NCBI GenBank assembly: GCA_023388435.1
Contig: JAEWGG010000010.1
Span: 82,735-146,734, forward strand
Direction: 5' to 3'
DNA length: 64,000 bases
DNA from: Bacillota bacterium
GTDB taxonomy: Bacteria > Bacillota > Clostridia > Saccharofermentanales > Fastidiosipilaceae
Shown here: positions 24,759 to 32,844 of the stretch, piece by piece
How the letters are laid out: each line of letters starts with the position of its first letter
Position numbering within the stretch: the first letter of the stretch is position 1
Made by a program: the position numbers and the translations under genes
The notes under the pieces: generated by a model
What the model saw: only the letters and a program-made list of their open reading frames with translations
Told to the model about the DNA's origin: nothing
Databases searched by the model: none

Positions 24759-25995
24759 ACATGTGGCCCATGTTGATCCTGAAGTCTACGCCGCCTTGCG
24801 CGCAGAATGCCAGCGCCAGCGTGAGAAGTTGGAACTGATCGCCTCTGAGAACTTTGTGTCAGAGGCCGTCCTGGAGACTGCTGGAAGCCCCCTGACGAAT
24901 AAGTACGCTGAGGGCTATCCACAGCGCCGCTATTACGGCGGCTGCGAGCACGTGGACGTGGTGGAGGAGCTGGCAATTCAGCGGGCGAAGGAACTCTTCG
25001 GCGCGGAGCATGTCAATGTCCAGCCCCACTCTGGCGCCCAGGCCAATATGGCAGTCTACATGGCCGTTCTGGAAGCAGGGGACCGTATTCTCGGTATGGA
25101 TCTGTCCCACGGCGGGCACCTGACCCACGGCATGAAGCGCAATAGCTCCGGCCGCCTCTATGACTCGTACTTTTACCAGGTCCGGGAAGAGGACGGGCGG
25201 ATTGACTACGAGGCCCTGGCACGACAGGCTGAAGAGCTGCGCCCACGGATGATTGTGGCTGGCGCCAGCGCCTACCCACGGCGCATCGACTTCCGCCGCT
25301 TTCGGGAGATCTGTGACCAGGTTGGCGCCTACCTCTTCGTGGATATGGCCCATGTCGCTGGCCTGGTGGCCGCGGGGCTGCACCCCAGTCCCGTTCCCTA
25401 TGCTGACTTCGTCAGCAGCACCACGCACAAAACCCTGCGGGGTCCCCGCGGCGGTCTGATTCTCTGTCGTGAAGCCTATGCGAAAAAGCTCAACTCCGCT
25501 GTTTTTCCTGGCGTTCAGGGCGGGCCGCTGATGCATATCATCGCGGCCAAGGCAGTGGCCTTTAAAGAGGCCCTCAGTCCTGAATTTAAGGCCTATCAGC
25601 AGCGGATTGTCGACAATGCCCAGGCCCTGGCCAGGGGACTGCTGGACCGTGGGGTCAAACTGGTTTCTGGCGGGACGGATAACCATCTCCTGCTTCTGGA
25701 CCTGCGGGGCGAGGGGGTCAGCGGTAAGGAGCTGCAAGAACGTCTCGATGCCTGCAATATTACGGCTAATAAGAACAGTATCCCCTTTGATACGGCCAGC
25801 CCACAGCTCTGCTCAGGCCTGCGCATCGGGACCCCAGCCATCAGTAGCCGAGGCCTGGTCCCGGCTGATATGGACATCATTGCGGACTGCATCGTAGGGG
25901 CCCTGCGCCGTTATGAGGTGGAGGCCGAGGGCATTCGCCGACGTATAAGGGAGCTGCTGGAGCGCTATCCGCTCTATGCGGGGCTGCCGCTCTGA
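24748..25995 (+). CDS. glyA: Serine hydroxymethyltransferase
   Basis: Cytoplasmic PLP enzyme that interconverts serine and glycine, feeding one-carbon units to folate. The 415-residue protein is canonical: [51 protein letters not shown], and the PLP lysine in [13 protein letters not shown]. Its start lies within the thiI coding sequence and has a GAGGAGGT site inside that gene, so the two are translationally linked. Confidence 0.98.
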   Translation: MNYEHVAHVDPEVYAALRAECQRQREKLELIASENFVSEAVLETAGSPLTNKYAEGYPQRRYYGGCEHVDVVEELAIQRAKELFGAEHVNVQPHSGAQANMAVYMAVLEAGDRILGMDLSHGGHLTHGMKRNSSGRLYDSYFYQVREEDGRIDYEALARQAEELRPRMIVAGASAYPRRIDFRRFREICDQVGAYLFVDMAHVAGLVAAGLHPSPVPYADFVSSTTHKTLRGPRGGLILCREAYAKKLNSAVFPGVQGGPLMHIIAAKAVAFKEALSPEFKAYQQRIVDNAQALARGLLDRGVKLVSGGTDNHLLLLDLRGEGVSGKELQERLDACNITANKNSIPFDTASPQLCSGLRIGTPAISSRGLVPADMDIIADCIVGALRRYEVEAEGIRRRIRELLERYPLYAGLPL

Positions 25996-26017
25996 GCGCT
26001 GGCGAGGCTCTGCGAAT

Positions 26018-27349
26018 ATGCTTGCGTCTGATCCGATCAAACACATGCCACTGGCTCGCCGCATGGCGCCAGAGCACTTGGACGACATCGTCGGGCAGGA
26101 GGAGATCCTGGCTCCAGGGAAATTGCTGCGGAGAATGATTGAGGCGGACCGTCTGCGCTCGATCATCCTCTTCGGCCCCCCGGGGACGGGGAAGACCTCC
26201 ATCGCCCGAGTGATCGCCCGGCAGACGAGGATTCCCTTTCGCCAGCTAAATGCCGTACAGGCCGGCGTTGCGGAACTTAAGCGGGTGGTGGAGGAGAGCC
26301 GCAACCCCTTTATCACGCCCGAGGGGCGCTGCCTGCTCTTTATCGATGAGATCCACCGCTTTAACAAGGCCCAGCAGGACCTGCTCCTGCCCCATGTGGA
26401 GGACGGCCTTATCATCCTGATAGGCGCGACAACAGAGAATCCTTTTTTTGAAGTGAACAAGGCTCTTATTTCGCGCTCTACCGTCTTTCAGTTAAAGCCC
26501 CTCCAGGCCAGGGATATTGAGCTTCTGCTGGAGCGGGCCCTGAAGCGCGAAGACTGGGACCTCGACCTGAGTGGACTTGAGCTTGAGCCAGGCGCATTGC
26601 GCAGTCTTGCGGAGGCGGCGGCCGGCGATGCCAGGCGAGCCCTGGGCGCACTGGAGCTGGCACTGCTGACCAGCCAGAAAGTGGAAGGGCGACTGCGTAT
26701 CGATCGCGGGGTCTTGGCAGATTGTATTCAAGAGCGCAGCCTGGCCTACGACAAGGACGGGGAAGCCCATTATGATACGGTATCGGCCATGATCAAGTCG
26801 ATGCGCGGCTCGGATCCCGACGCCGCTCTTTACTATTTGGCCAGGGCCCTGCACGGGGGAGAGCCGGTGGAATTTGTCGCCCGGCGCATTCTGATCTGTG
26901 CTGCTGAAGATGTGGGGCTGGCCAATCCCAATGCCCTGCTCCTGGCCCAGGCGGCCTTCGATGCGGCCCATGTTCTGGGTATGCCAGAAGCCCGTATCCC
27001 CCTGGCCGAGGCCTGTATCTATGTGGCCACATCACCGAAGTCCAACAGTGCCTACCGGGCCATAGATCGGGCCCTGGAGGCCCAGCGCAGGGGCCCTCTG
27101 GCCGAGATCCCCTACCACCTGCGCAATGCCCCTGTCGAGGGGATGCGGGGACTCGGTTACGCTGAAGCTTATCGCTACCCTCACGACTATCCTGGCCACA
27201 TTGTGCGCCAGGCTTACCTCCCTGAGGCCCTGGCTGGACAACGTTTTTATGAGGCGGGAACGGAGGGTTACGAAGCCCGAATTGCGGAACGTCTAGATGG
27301 AATACGTCGGGAATTGGAAAGGCGCGAGCGGGGGAAAGCAGAGAAATAG
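26018..27349 (+). CDS. rarA: Replication-associated AAA+ ATPase RarA (MgsA)
   Basis: Clamp-loader-like ATPase acting at stalled forks. The 443-residue protein has Walker A in FGPPGTGKTSIAR near residue 55, Walker B in LLFIDEIHRFNKAQQD, sensor 1 in IGATTENPFF, and the C-terminal tetramerisation region with SMIKSMRGSDPDAALYYLARALHGGE, typical of RarA. ATG 26018 is chosen because the longer frame at 25976 starts inside glyA. No good binding site is seen, so coupling to glyA translation, which ends 22 bases upstream, is plausible. Confidence 0.95.
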   Translation: MLASDPIKHMPLARRMAPEHLDDIVGQEEILAPGKLLRRMIEADRLRSIILFGPPGTGKTSIARVIARQTRIPFRQLNAVQAGVAELKRVVEESRNPFITPEGRCLLFIDEIHRFNKAQQDLLLPHVEDGLIILIGATTENPFFEVNKALISRSTVFQLKPLQARDIELLLERALKREDWDLDLSGLELEPGALRSLAEAAAGDARRALGALELALLTSQKVEGRLRIDRGVLADCIQERSLAYDKDGEAHYDTVSAMIKSMRGSDPDAALYYLARALHGGEPVEFVARRILICAAEDVGLANPNALLLAQAAFDAAHVLGMPEARIPLAEACIYVATSPKSNSAYRAIDRALEAQRRGPLAEIPYHLRNAPVEGMRGLGYAEAYRYPHDYPGHIVRQAYLPEALAGQRFYEAGTEGYEARIAERLDGIRRELERRERGKAEK

Positions 27350-27439
27350 ACATGATTCTGAGCTGTTGAGGCAGTCCGAAGCAGATTTTGGGCGGAGCAT
27401 GGAGCGAGGCGGCCAGTCTCTGCGCTGGAGAGGGAAGGC

Positions 27440-28336
27440 CTAGAGCTCATCAATTGGGACCAGTTGGGGGCGGCGCCGACGAAAATAACAGAGCTGCTCC
27501 CAGCCCGCCTGACGCAGGGCCCGGAGATAGGTCTTAAAGGCCCGACAGAGACAGCCCTCGTTGTGGGCGTCCGAGTGCAGGCAGAGCAGGCGGCCGCCCA
27601 AGTCCTTATAGCGCCGGATGAGTTCGGAGTCAAAAAAGTCCTCCAGACGGGCCCCCCGCGCCTCCTCCTCGGGCTGAACCTGGCTGTAGTAATTTTTTGT
27701 GTTGATTTCGAGAGCGATATCCTGGTCAATCAGCAGGCGCAGCAGCCTGTCCATGTGGTCCGGGAAGTCCCTGTAGCGGAGCTGGCGATCCGCATAGGGG
27801 GCGTAGCGTGTCATGTAGTCGTAGTGACCGAGGACATCCACCCCTGGCTGGGATTCCAACATGGCAATCTGCCACTCCAGCCAGCGCTCATAGAATTCAC
27901 GTTTCCCCAGGTCGTAGACCTCACGGTGCATATAGAGATCGGCGCCCTGGAAAAAGTGGGCCGAATAGATGATCTGGTCCAGGTCCCAATTCGGCAGGAA
28001 GTCACGGTAGGCGGAGACCAGATGCGGGGCGTAGTTGATCTCGATACCGATGTGGAGCTGGCAGCTTTCCGGATCCAGTCGGCGCTCCTCCTGGAGCGCC
28101 AAGAGCGTACGGAAGTAGTCGTCAATGGGAAAAATCCACTCCCCGGGGGCGGGTGCTCCGCCCATGGGGGATACCCCTGGAATCAGCTGGCCATCCACCC
28201 CATCTTTGTCGTAGTGGTCGGTCAGGCAGATATGTCTCAGTCCCTTGCGATCAGCCTCGGCCAGCAGAGCTTCAAGGCTGCGGGAGCTGTCGGGGGAAAA
28301 GTTCTGGCAGTGGCAGTGGCCGTCAAAGTAGCGCAT
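27440..28336 (-). CDS. PHP-domain phosphoesterase, HisJ-like
   Basis: A 298-residue metal-dependent phosphoesterase. The PHP motifs are in order: DGHCHC near residue 5, LTDHYDKD, the Glu of GIEINY, SAHFF, VLGHYDYM and CLHSDAH near the C-terminus. This resembles histidinol-phosphatase HisJ. No other histidine gene is nearby, so the substrate is uncertain; related PHP proteins act on other phosphoesters. ATG 28336 follows AGAGGAGTCC. The gene is convergent with rarA and divergent from the aminopeptidase. Confidence 0.85.
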   Translation of the reverse strand: MRYFDGHCHCQNFSPDSSRSLEALLAEADRKGLRHICLTDHYDKDGVDGQLIPGVSPMGGAPAPGEWIFPIDDYFRTLLALQEERRLDPESCQLHIGIEINYAPHLVSAYRDFLPNWDLDQIIYSAHFFQGADLYMHREVYDLGKREFYERWLEWQIAMLESQPGVDVLGHYDYMTRYAPYADRQLRYRDFPDHMDRLLRLLIDQDIALEINTKNYYSQVQPEEEARGARLEDFFDSELIRRYKDLGGRLLCLHSDAHNEGCLCRAFKTYLRALRQAGWEQLCYFRRRRPQLVPIDEL

Positions 28337-28387
28337 GAGGACTCCTCTTTTAGACGTTTTAGATGGACCCGCCTATTATATACAAGC

Positions 28388-28416
28388 TTAGTCTGGGAGG
28401 CCTTTTGTGGTAAGAT
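28388..28416 (+). promoter_or_regulatory. Promoter of aminopeptidase gene
   Basis: TTAGTC (28388-28393), 17-base spacer, TAAGAT (28411-28416). The inferred transcript start near 28423 makes the start at 28420 impossible and supports ATG 28480. Confidence 0.55.
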
Positions 28417-28479
28417 GAAATGCAGTTTTGGGTCGGAGGGGCGGCCCTTAATTTTGCTGAGGAAAGGATTACATGGACC

Positions 28480-29910
28480 ATGTGTGAAGATAAGCAGCGC
28501 GCCAGACGGACGGAGCAGTTCCCCCACTTAGAGGATGTCTATGACCAGGATTTGCGGGAAGAGGCCCTGGCCTTTGCTGAGGAGTTCAAGGCCTTTTTGG
28601 ATCTTGCCAAGACGGAGCGCGACGCGGTGGAGGTTTCTATCGAGGCGGCCCAGGAGCTGGGTTTCCGTCCACTGACGGATTGTGAGCGCCTGCAGCCCGG
28701 AGATAAGGTCTATCACAATATCAAAAACAAGGGCCTGGTGCTGGCTGTGCTGGGTGAGCGCCCCGTGGAGGAGGGCTTCCGCATCCTGGGGGCTCACATC
28801 GATTCGCCGCGCCTCGACCTGAAGCCGAATAGCATCTCGGAGGAGCAGGAGCTGGTCTATTTCCGTACCCATTATTACGGGGGCATCAAGAAGTATCAGT
28901 GGACAGCCATTCCCCTGGCCCTGCACGGAGTGGTCATCAACGGCGAGGGCGAGCGCATTCGGCTGAGCCTCGGGGAGGCTGAGGATGAGCCAAAGTTCCT
29001 GGTGACAGACCTCCTGCCTCACCTGGGTGCGGAGCAGATGAGCAAGAAGGCCAGTGAGATCATCCCGGGTGAGGCTCTGAGCCTGTTGGCAGGCTGCTCT
29101 CCGGAGCTTGCAGATGGTGGCCTGGCCGAGGGGGCTTCACGCTTCCGTGAGGGGCTGTTGAGCCGCCTTGAGGCCGACTATGGTATTCGGGAGCGCGACC
29201 TCTATTCCGCCGAGCTCTCCGCAGTTCCCGCGACCAAGGCCTTCGATCTGGGCCTGGACCGCCGCGTAGTGGCCTCCTACGGCCTGGATGACAAAATCTG
29301 TGCCTACCCGGCCCTGCAGGCCGTACTGGCCCAGGAACGGCCCAAGTATACGGCGGTCTGCCTCCTCAGCGACAAGGAGGAGGTCGGTTCTGCCGGCAAC
29401 AGCGGGGCCCAGTCCCGCTGTTACGAGAACGTTCTGGCCGAGATTCTCTACCGCAGCAATCCGGAGCAGTACTCGGAGCTTCGTCTGCGGCGCTGTCTGG
29501 AGGCCACGGTCATGCTCTCAGCGGACGTGACCAATGCCTACGATCCGAATTTCGCCAGTGTTTCGGACAAGACCAATTCCCACTATATGGGCCACGGCAT
29601 CAGTCTCTGCAAGTACACAGGGGCCCGCGGCAAGAGTGGGGCGAGTGACGCCAGTGCCGAGCTGATGTCGGCGATCTGCCGCCTCCTGGACAGCCATGGG
29701 ATCTGCTGGCAGACCGGCGAAATGGGTAAGGTGGACGCCGGCGGTGGCGGAACCATCGCCAAGTACTTCGCTGGAACAGGTATGGAAGTGCTGGACTGTG
29801 GAGTTCCTGTACTCTCCATGCACGCCCCCATCGAGCAGGGTCACAAGTTTGACATCTATGAGACGTACCGCGCTTATCGTTGCTTCTTGGAGCAGTTCGA
29901 GGCCCTATAA
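28480..29910 (+). CDS. M18 family aminopeptidase
   Basis: Cytoplasmic zinc metallopeptidase that removes N-terminal residues, typically acidic or neutral ones. The 476-residue protein has the M18 metal and catalytic motifs: GAHIDSPRLDLKP, YYGGIKKYQW, DKEEVGSAGNSGAQS, SADVTNAYDPNF, and the C-terminal VLSMHAPIEQ. The M18 subgroup with IKKYQW is common in Clostridia and is often called aminopeptidase 1. ATG 28480 is used on the basis of the promoter; the GGAAAGG site is about 12 bases away, so the start is less certain than the family. Confidence 0.92.
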   Translation: MCEDKQRARRTEQFPHLEDVYDQDLREEALAFAEEFKAFLDLAKTERDAVEVSIEAAQELGFRPLTDCERLQPGDKVYHNIKNKGLVLAVLGERPVEEGFRILGAHIDSPRLDLKPNSISEEQELVYFRTHYYGGIKKYQWTAIPLALHGVVINGEGERIRLSLGEAEDEPKFLVTDLLPHLGAEQMSKKASEIIPGEALSLLAGCSPELADGGLAEGASRFREGLLSRLEADYGIRERDLYSAELSAVPATKAFDLGLDRRVVASYGLDDKICAYPALQAVLAQERPKYTAVCLLSDKEEVGSAGNSGAQSRCYENVLAEILYRSNPEQYSELRLRRCLEATVMLSADVTNAYDPNFASVSDKTNSHYMGHGISLCKYTGARGKSGASDASAELMSAICRLLDSHGICWQTGEMGKVDAGGGGTIAKYFAGTGMEVLDCGVPVLSMHAPIEQGHKFDIYETYRAYRCFLEQFEAL

Positions 29911-29963
29911 AGCTCGGGCTTTTCGGGCTAATAGCGATTGTGAATACGGGAGGAGGGAGTCCT

Positions 29964-30680
29964 ATGAGCGCAGATCAAGAGGACAGAAAGATTCCGGGAC
30001 AAGCCGATACGAGGACCACTGCGGCTGCGCAAGCCCGCTCCTCCCAGTCTGTGACCAGGGGGGGAGGGGCTGCTAAGGCCAGGCAAGTTGCGCAGAAGCT
30101 ACAGCAGGTGGCGGGTCAAAACCGGGGACATATGAAGCGCCAGCAGGCTCCCAGTGCCCTAACCGCGCGTATTGCCCTCGAAAAAATTGCCCGGGCTGAG
30201 CGCCGCAGCAAGGAGCCTGGTAGCCAGAAGTCCAGACCTGTCCAGGGTCCCGAGACCTTCCAGTCTTCCAGTCCGACCGCGGTCCAGAATCCGCAACGGA
30301 AGGGCGGGGGACAGCGTGCTGACGGGGCCAGGAGGGCTGCCAGGTCAGGGCCAGAGAGCTGGGCCCAGGTCTTCGACTCCTTTAGCAACCGTGTCTTCAA
30401 CCTTAAGAAGCGGCGCGTCCACCGAAGACAGGCGATGGACTTCCCCATCAACAGGGGGCTTCTGGGCCGCCTGCGCCGCTATGGCCCAGCCAAGGTCTAT
30501 CGGCTAAAAGGCTATACGACTGTAGAAGAGGCCCGCCGCCAGCAGCAGCGAGCTCTGCTTCGCTGGCACCGCAATCGCCTCCTGGTCTGGGGGGGCCTGG
30601 CGGCTGTGGTCCTGATCTTCTTGCTGATCTGGAATCCCATAGGACATATTCGGGAATTCTTGAAAAATATCGGCTATTGA
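29964..30680 (+). CDS. Unknown basic protein with C-terminal membrane segment
   Basis: I do not recognise this 238-residue protein. The first 140 residues are low-complexity and rich in Gln, Ala, Arg, Ser and Gly, probably disordered. The next part is strongly basic (LKKRRVHRRQ, RLRRYGPAKVYRLKGYTTVEEARRQQQRALLRWHRNR), and one hydrophobic segment of about 20 residues (LLVWGGLAAVVLIFLLIW) lies near the C-terminus. The layout suggests a tail-anchored protein with a nucleic acid- or phospholipid-facing basic region. ATG 29964 follows GGGAGGAGGG. It follows the M18 gene by 53 bases and ends in a strong terminator. Confidence 0.75.
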   Translation: MSADQEDRKIPGQADTRTTAAAQARSSQSVTRGGGAAKARQVAQKLQQVAGQNRGHMKRQQAPSALTARIALEKIARAERRSKEPGSQKSRPVQGPETFQSSSPTAVQNPQRKGGGQRADGARRAARSGPESWAQVFDSFSNRVFNLKKRRVHRRQAMDFPINRGLLGRLRRYGPAKVYRLKGYTTVEEARRQQQRALLRWHRNRLLVWGGLAAVVLIFLLIWNPIGHIREFLKNIGY

Positions 30681-30757
30681 GTCCGGGAGGGCCTGTTGTA
30701 CAGTCGCCCTAATTCTGGGCCAGGGCCTTGAAAGTTTTAAAAGTTTGAGCGTGTAGA

Positions 30758-30802
30758 AAAAAGCTTCCTGGGGATGGATTGCCCATCCCCAGGAAGCTTT
30801 TT
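30758..30802. terminator. Bidirectional terminator
   Basis: A perfect 20-bp stem (30758-30777 with 30783-30802) and 5-base loop, with A-rich and T-rich ends. It lies between convergent genes ending at 30680 (+) and 30828 (-) and should stop both. Confidence 0.95.
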
Positions 30803-30827
30803 CCTGTCCTGTGAATTTCGAGGGGGC

Positions 30828-31277
30828 TTAGGGCTGGCGATCGCGTTGCGCGGCATTAAATTTTTTGATCCGCGCTTTGTAATGGAAATAAAAGCCTCCC
30901 CAGATCAGCAGCTGAATCAAAAGCGCAACGAGCGTAAAGCTCACAATGGAAGCGAAAGAGACGGGGAACCATTTGAGATAAAAGCCGGCGCTGAGCAGGG
31001 CGACAAGGGTGAGCAGTATGTGGATCAGGCTGGCATATGGGAGCTTGATCTTTTCATTGTCATAGAGCAGTGAGCAGAGGTAGGAGAAGATGCCCAGGGC
31101 GGCATAGACCAGAAGGCTCATCGCAACGGCGACGTTCTGGTTGGAAAACTGGGCCAGGTAAGCGGGTACAGCAGGAAGATAGACGCGGCCCTTGCTGGCC
31201 GAAATGACAAGGTTGATCAGGATACCGATGCTGAGACCCATAGAGGCCGAAGCGAAGATCTGATAAATGCGTTTCAT
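30828..31277 (-). CDS. DUF3021-like four-helix membrane protein
   Basis: A 149-residue protein with four hydrophobic segments separated by short loops and a basic C-terminus (HYKARIKKFNAAQR). Size, topology and position directly downstream of a LytTR regulator match the DUF3021 proteins of Firmicutes. These pairs are thought to form one-component regulatory modules in which the membrane protein modulates or is controlled by the DNA-binding protein. The molecular function is not known. ATG 31277 follows GAAAGGAG. Confidence 0.78.
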   Translation of the reverse strand: MKRIYQIFASASMGLSIGILINLVISASKGRVYLPAVPAYLAQFSNQNVAVAMSLLVYAALGIFSYLCSLLYDNEKIKLPYASLIHILLTLVALLSAGFYLKWFPVSFASIVSFTLVALLIQLLIWGGFYFHYKARIKKFNAAQRDRQP

Positions 31278-31347
31278 AATGTTGCTCCTTTCTCAAAAAA
31301 ACAGTAGCTTAATCCCTAACATATGCCCCCTACGGCGGGTTCTGCCA

Positions 31348-31806
31348 TCAGAGGGATATTTTCTGCTTAAAAGCCTTGAGTGAACGGCGCGAGACAAAAC
31401 AGCGCGTCCGGTTTTTCAGCGTGATGCCGATGACGCCAGAAAGGGATAAGTCCAGGCGGTCTACTTGGCTCAGGTTGATGAGTTCTCCCTGATTGATTCG
31501 GACAAAATCCTTCGCTGAGCAGATTTCTTCCAACTTGCACAAGCTCGATTTGATGCGCCAGACGCTGTCTCTGAGCTCCGCGTAGACCTGTTTTTGAACG
31601 GAATAGAAACGAAAAACGTCATCCAAATCGATCAGCTTGGCTTCTTTATTTTCTCCATCGGAGATGCCGAGCAGCCTGAGGCTTTGACCGTTGAGTTCAG
31701 AGAGGTAGCGTTCGAGCGAAAGGCAGTTGAGGTCTCGCTTGGGGGCGTAACAATGGACGACCACCTCAGTCAAATCTGGATCCTGGTGAAACTCGTATCG
31801 TATCAT
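31348..31806 (-). CDS. LytTR-type DNA-binding regulator
   Basis: A 152-residue protein. The C-terminal half matches the LytTR DNA-binding fold (CKLEEICSAKDFVRINQGELINLSQVDRLDLSLSGVIGITLKNRTRCFVSRRSLKAFKQ). No response-regulator receiver domain is attached, so it is the one-component type. The N-terminal 55 residues are not recognised. It is 70 bases upstream of the DUF3021-like gene in the same direction, and likely controls that operon and perhaps itself. ATG 31806 follows GAGAGGGG; an upstream TTG at 31824 is the longer alternative. Confidence 0.86.
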   Translation of the reverse strand: MIRYEFHQDPDLTEVVVHCYAPKRDLNCLSLERYLSELNGQSLRLLGISDGENKEAKLIDLDDVFRFYSVQKQVYAELRDSVWRIKSSLCKLEEICSAKDFVRINQGELINLSQVDRLDLSLSGVIGITLKNRTRCFVSRRSLKAFKQKISL

Positions 31807-31839
31807 GGGTGAAACCCCTCTCAAATGTTTGTTGTCTTT

Positions 31840-31868
31840 AAGATAAGAGCCCTTTTACTGACTTTCAA
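31840..31868 (-). promoter_or_regulatory. Promoter of LytTR-DUF3021 operon
   Basis: On the minus strand TTGAAA (31868-31863), 17-base spacer, TATCTT (31845-31840). Confidence 0.65.
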
Positions 31869-32071
31869 GGCCTTTATGCCAAGCGGCCAATTATCGAGGA
31901 TAAGCGGGAGGGCTGGCCTTTCTGTCGGGAGCAGCAGGACATTCTGGGCTCATTATCGTGTGGCTGTTTCCCAATGAATTTACACGGAAGCGTATTCTCG
32001 TCGCGCAGTACATGCCTCCGCAAGCTGTGGCACAATAAGGCAGATTAAGGTCAATTGAGGAGGAATGAAGA

Positions 32072-32554
32072 ATGAGGCGCGTACTTTTTGTCTGCCACGG
32101 CAATATCTGTCGCTCACCAATGGCCGAGTACCTGTTAAAGGCCCATCTCGCCGCGGCAGCTGTGGAGGACTGGCTTGTGGACTCTGCCGCCTGCAGCCGG
32201 GAGGAGCTGGGTAATCCCATCTATCCACCTGCCCGGCGCTGCCTGGAGAGCCTAGGCATCCAGACTGAGGGGCACCGCGCCCGTCAGATTCGTCCCCAGG
32301 ATTACAGGGACTACACGGACATTCTGGTTATGGACGAGAAGAACCTCCGTATGGCCCGCCGCTATTTTGGCGGAGATCCCGAGGCTAAGATCCGGAAGCT
32401 GCTCTCCTTTTGTCCGGACCCAGACAGGGGGAGGGACGTGGACGATCCCTGGTACACGGGGGACTTTCGCCGCTGCTTCTACGACCTGGAACAGGGAATA
32501 CAGGCCTTCGCAAGGACCCAGGGACTTGACTGGGAGCCGTATGTGCTATCATAA
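32072..32554 (+). CDS. Low-molecular-weight protein tyrosine phosphatase
   Basis: Cytoplasmic phosphatase of the small acid family. The 160-residue protein has the P loop VCHGNICRSPMAE (CX5R) at the N-terminus and the general-acid loop DPWYTG near residue 130, both essential for catalysis. Targets in Firmicutes include protein-tyrosine or arginine phosphates (YwlE); the Ile-Cys-Arg-Ser version of the loop does not settle which. No kinase partner is adjacent. ATG 32072 follows GAGGAGGAA. Confidence 0.93.
   Translation: MRRVLFVCHGNICRSPMAEYLLKAHLAAAAVEDWLVDSAACSREELGNPIYPPARRCLESLGIQTEGHRARQIRPQDYRDYTDILVMDEKNLRMARRYFGGDPEAKIRKLLSFCPDPDRGRDVDDPWYTGDFRRCFYDLEQGIQAFARTQGLDWEPYVLS
32526..32552 (+). 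promoter_or_regulatory. Possible promoter of the ydbC-ligA unit
   Basis: TTGACT (32526-32531) and TATCAT (32547-32552) preceded by TG, giving an extended -10 with a 15-base spacer. It overlaps the phosphatase stop codon and precedes the PC4-like gene by about 50 bases. Confidence 0.45.
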
Positions 32555-32600
32555 AAAACTACTGCAAAATAACGCATGATTAAGGAGACAGGAGAACGTT

Positions 32601-32840
32601 ATGCCAGAGAAAATCAGTTTTGAAATCCACCGCCATGTCGCTGTGCTGAGCAGTACGAAGAACGGTTGGAACAAGGAGTTGAATATTGTTTCTTGGAACG
32701 GTGGGAAGAAGAAGTGGGAGATCCGCGACTGGGCCCCAAACCATGAGCGTGCGGGCAAGGGGGCGGGCCTGACCGCAGAGGAGCTGGCTGTTCTGAAGGA
32801 ATATCTGGAGGACCTGGATCCCTACGAAATCGAGGAGTGA
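32601..32840 (+). CDS. YdbC/PC4-like ssDNA-binding protein
   Basis: A 79-residue protein resembling Bacillus YdbC, which has the fold of the eukaryotic coactivator PC4 and binds single-stranded DNA. Features are ISFEIHRHVAVLSSTKNGWNKELNIVSWNG, KKWEIRDWAPNHERAGKG and the acidic C-terminus. It sits four bases before ligA, hinting at a role in DNA replication or repair. ATG 32601 follows AGGAGA. Confidence 0.85.
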   Translation: MPEKISFEIHRHVAVLSSTKNGWNKELNIVSWNGGKKKWEIRDWAPNHERAGKGAGLTAEELAVLKEYLEDLDPYEIEE

Positions 32841-32844
32841 TCCC

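Noticed and set aside
27464..28531. 355-codon frame antisense to the PHP gene
   Set aside because: GC-driven shadow; the PHP gene on the other strand has intact metal ligands and a good ribosome binding site.
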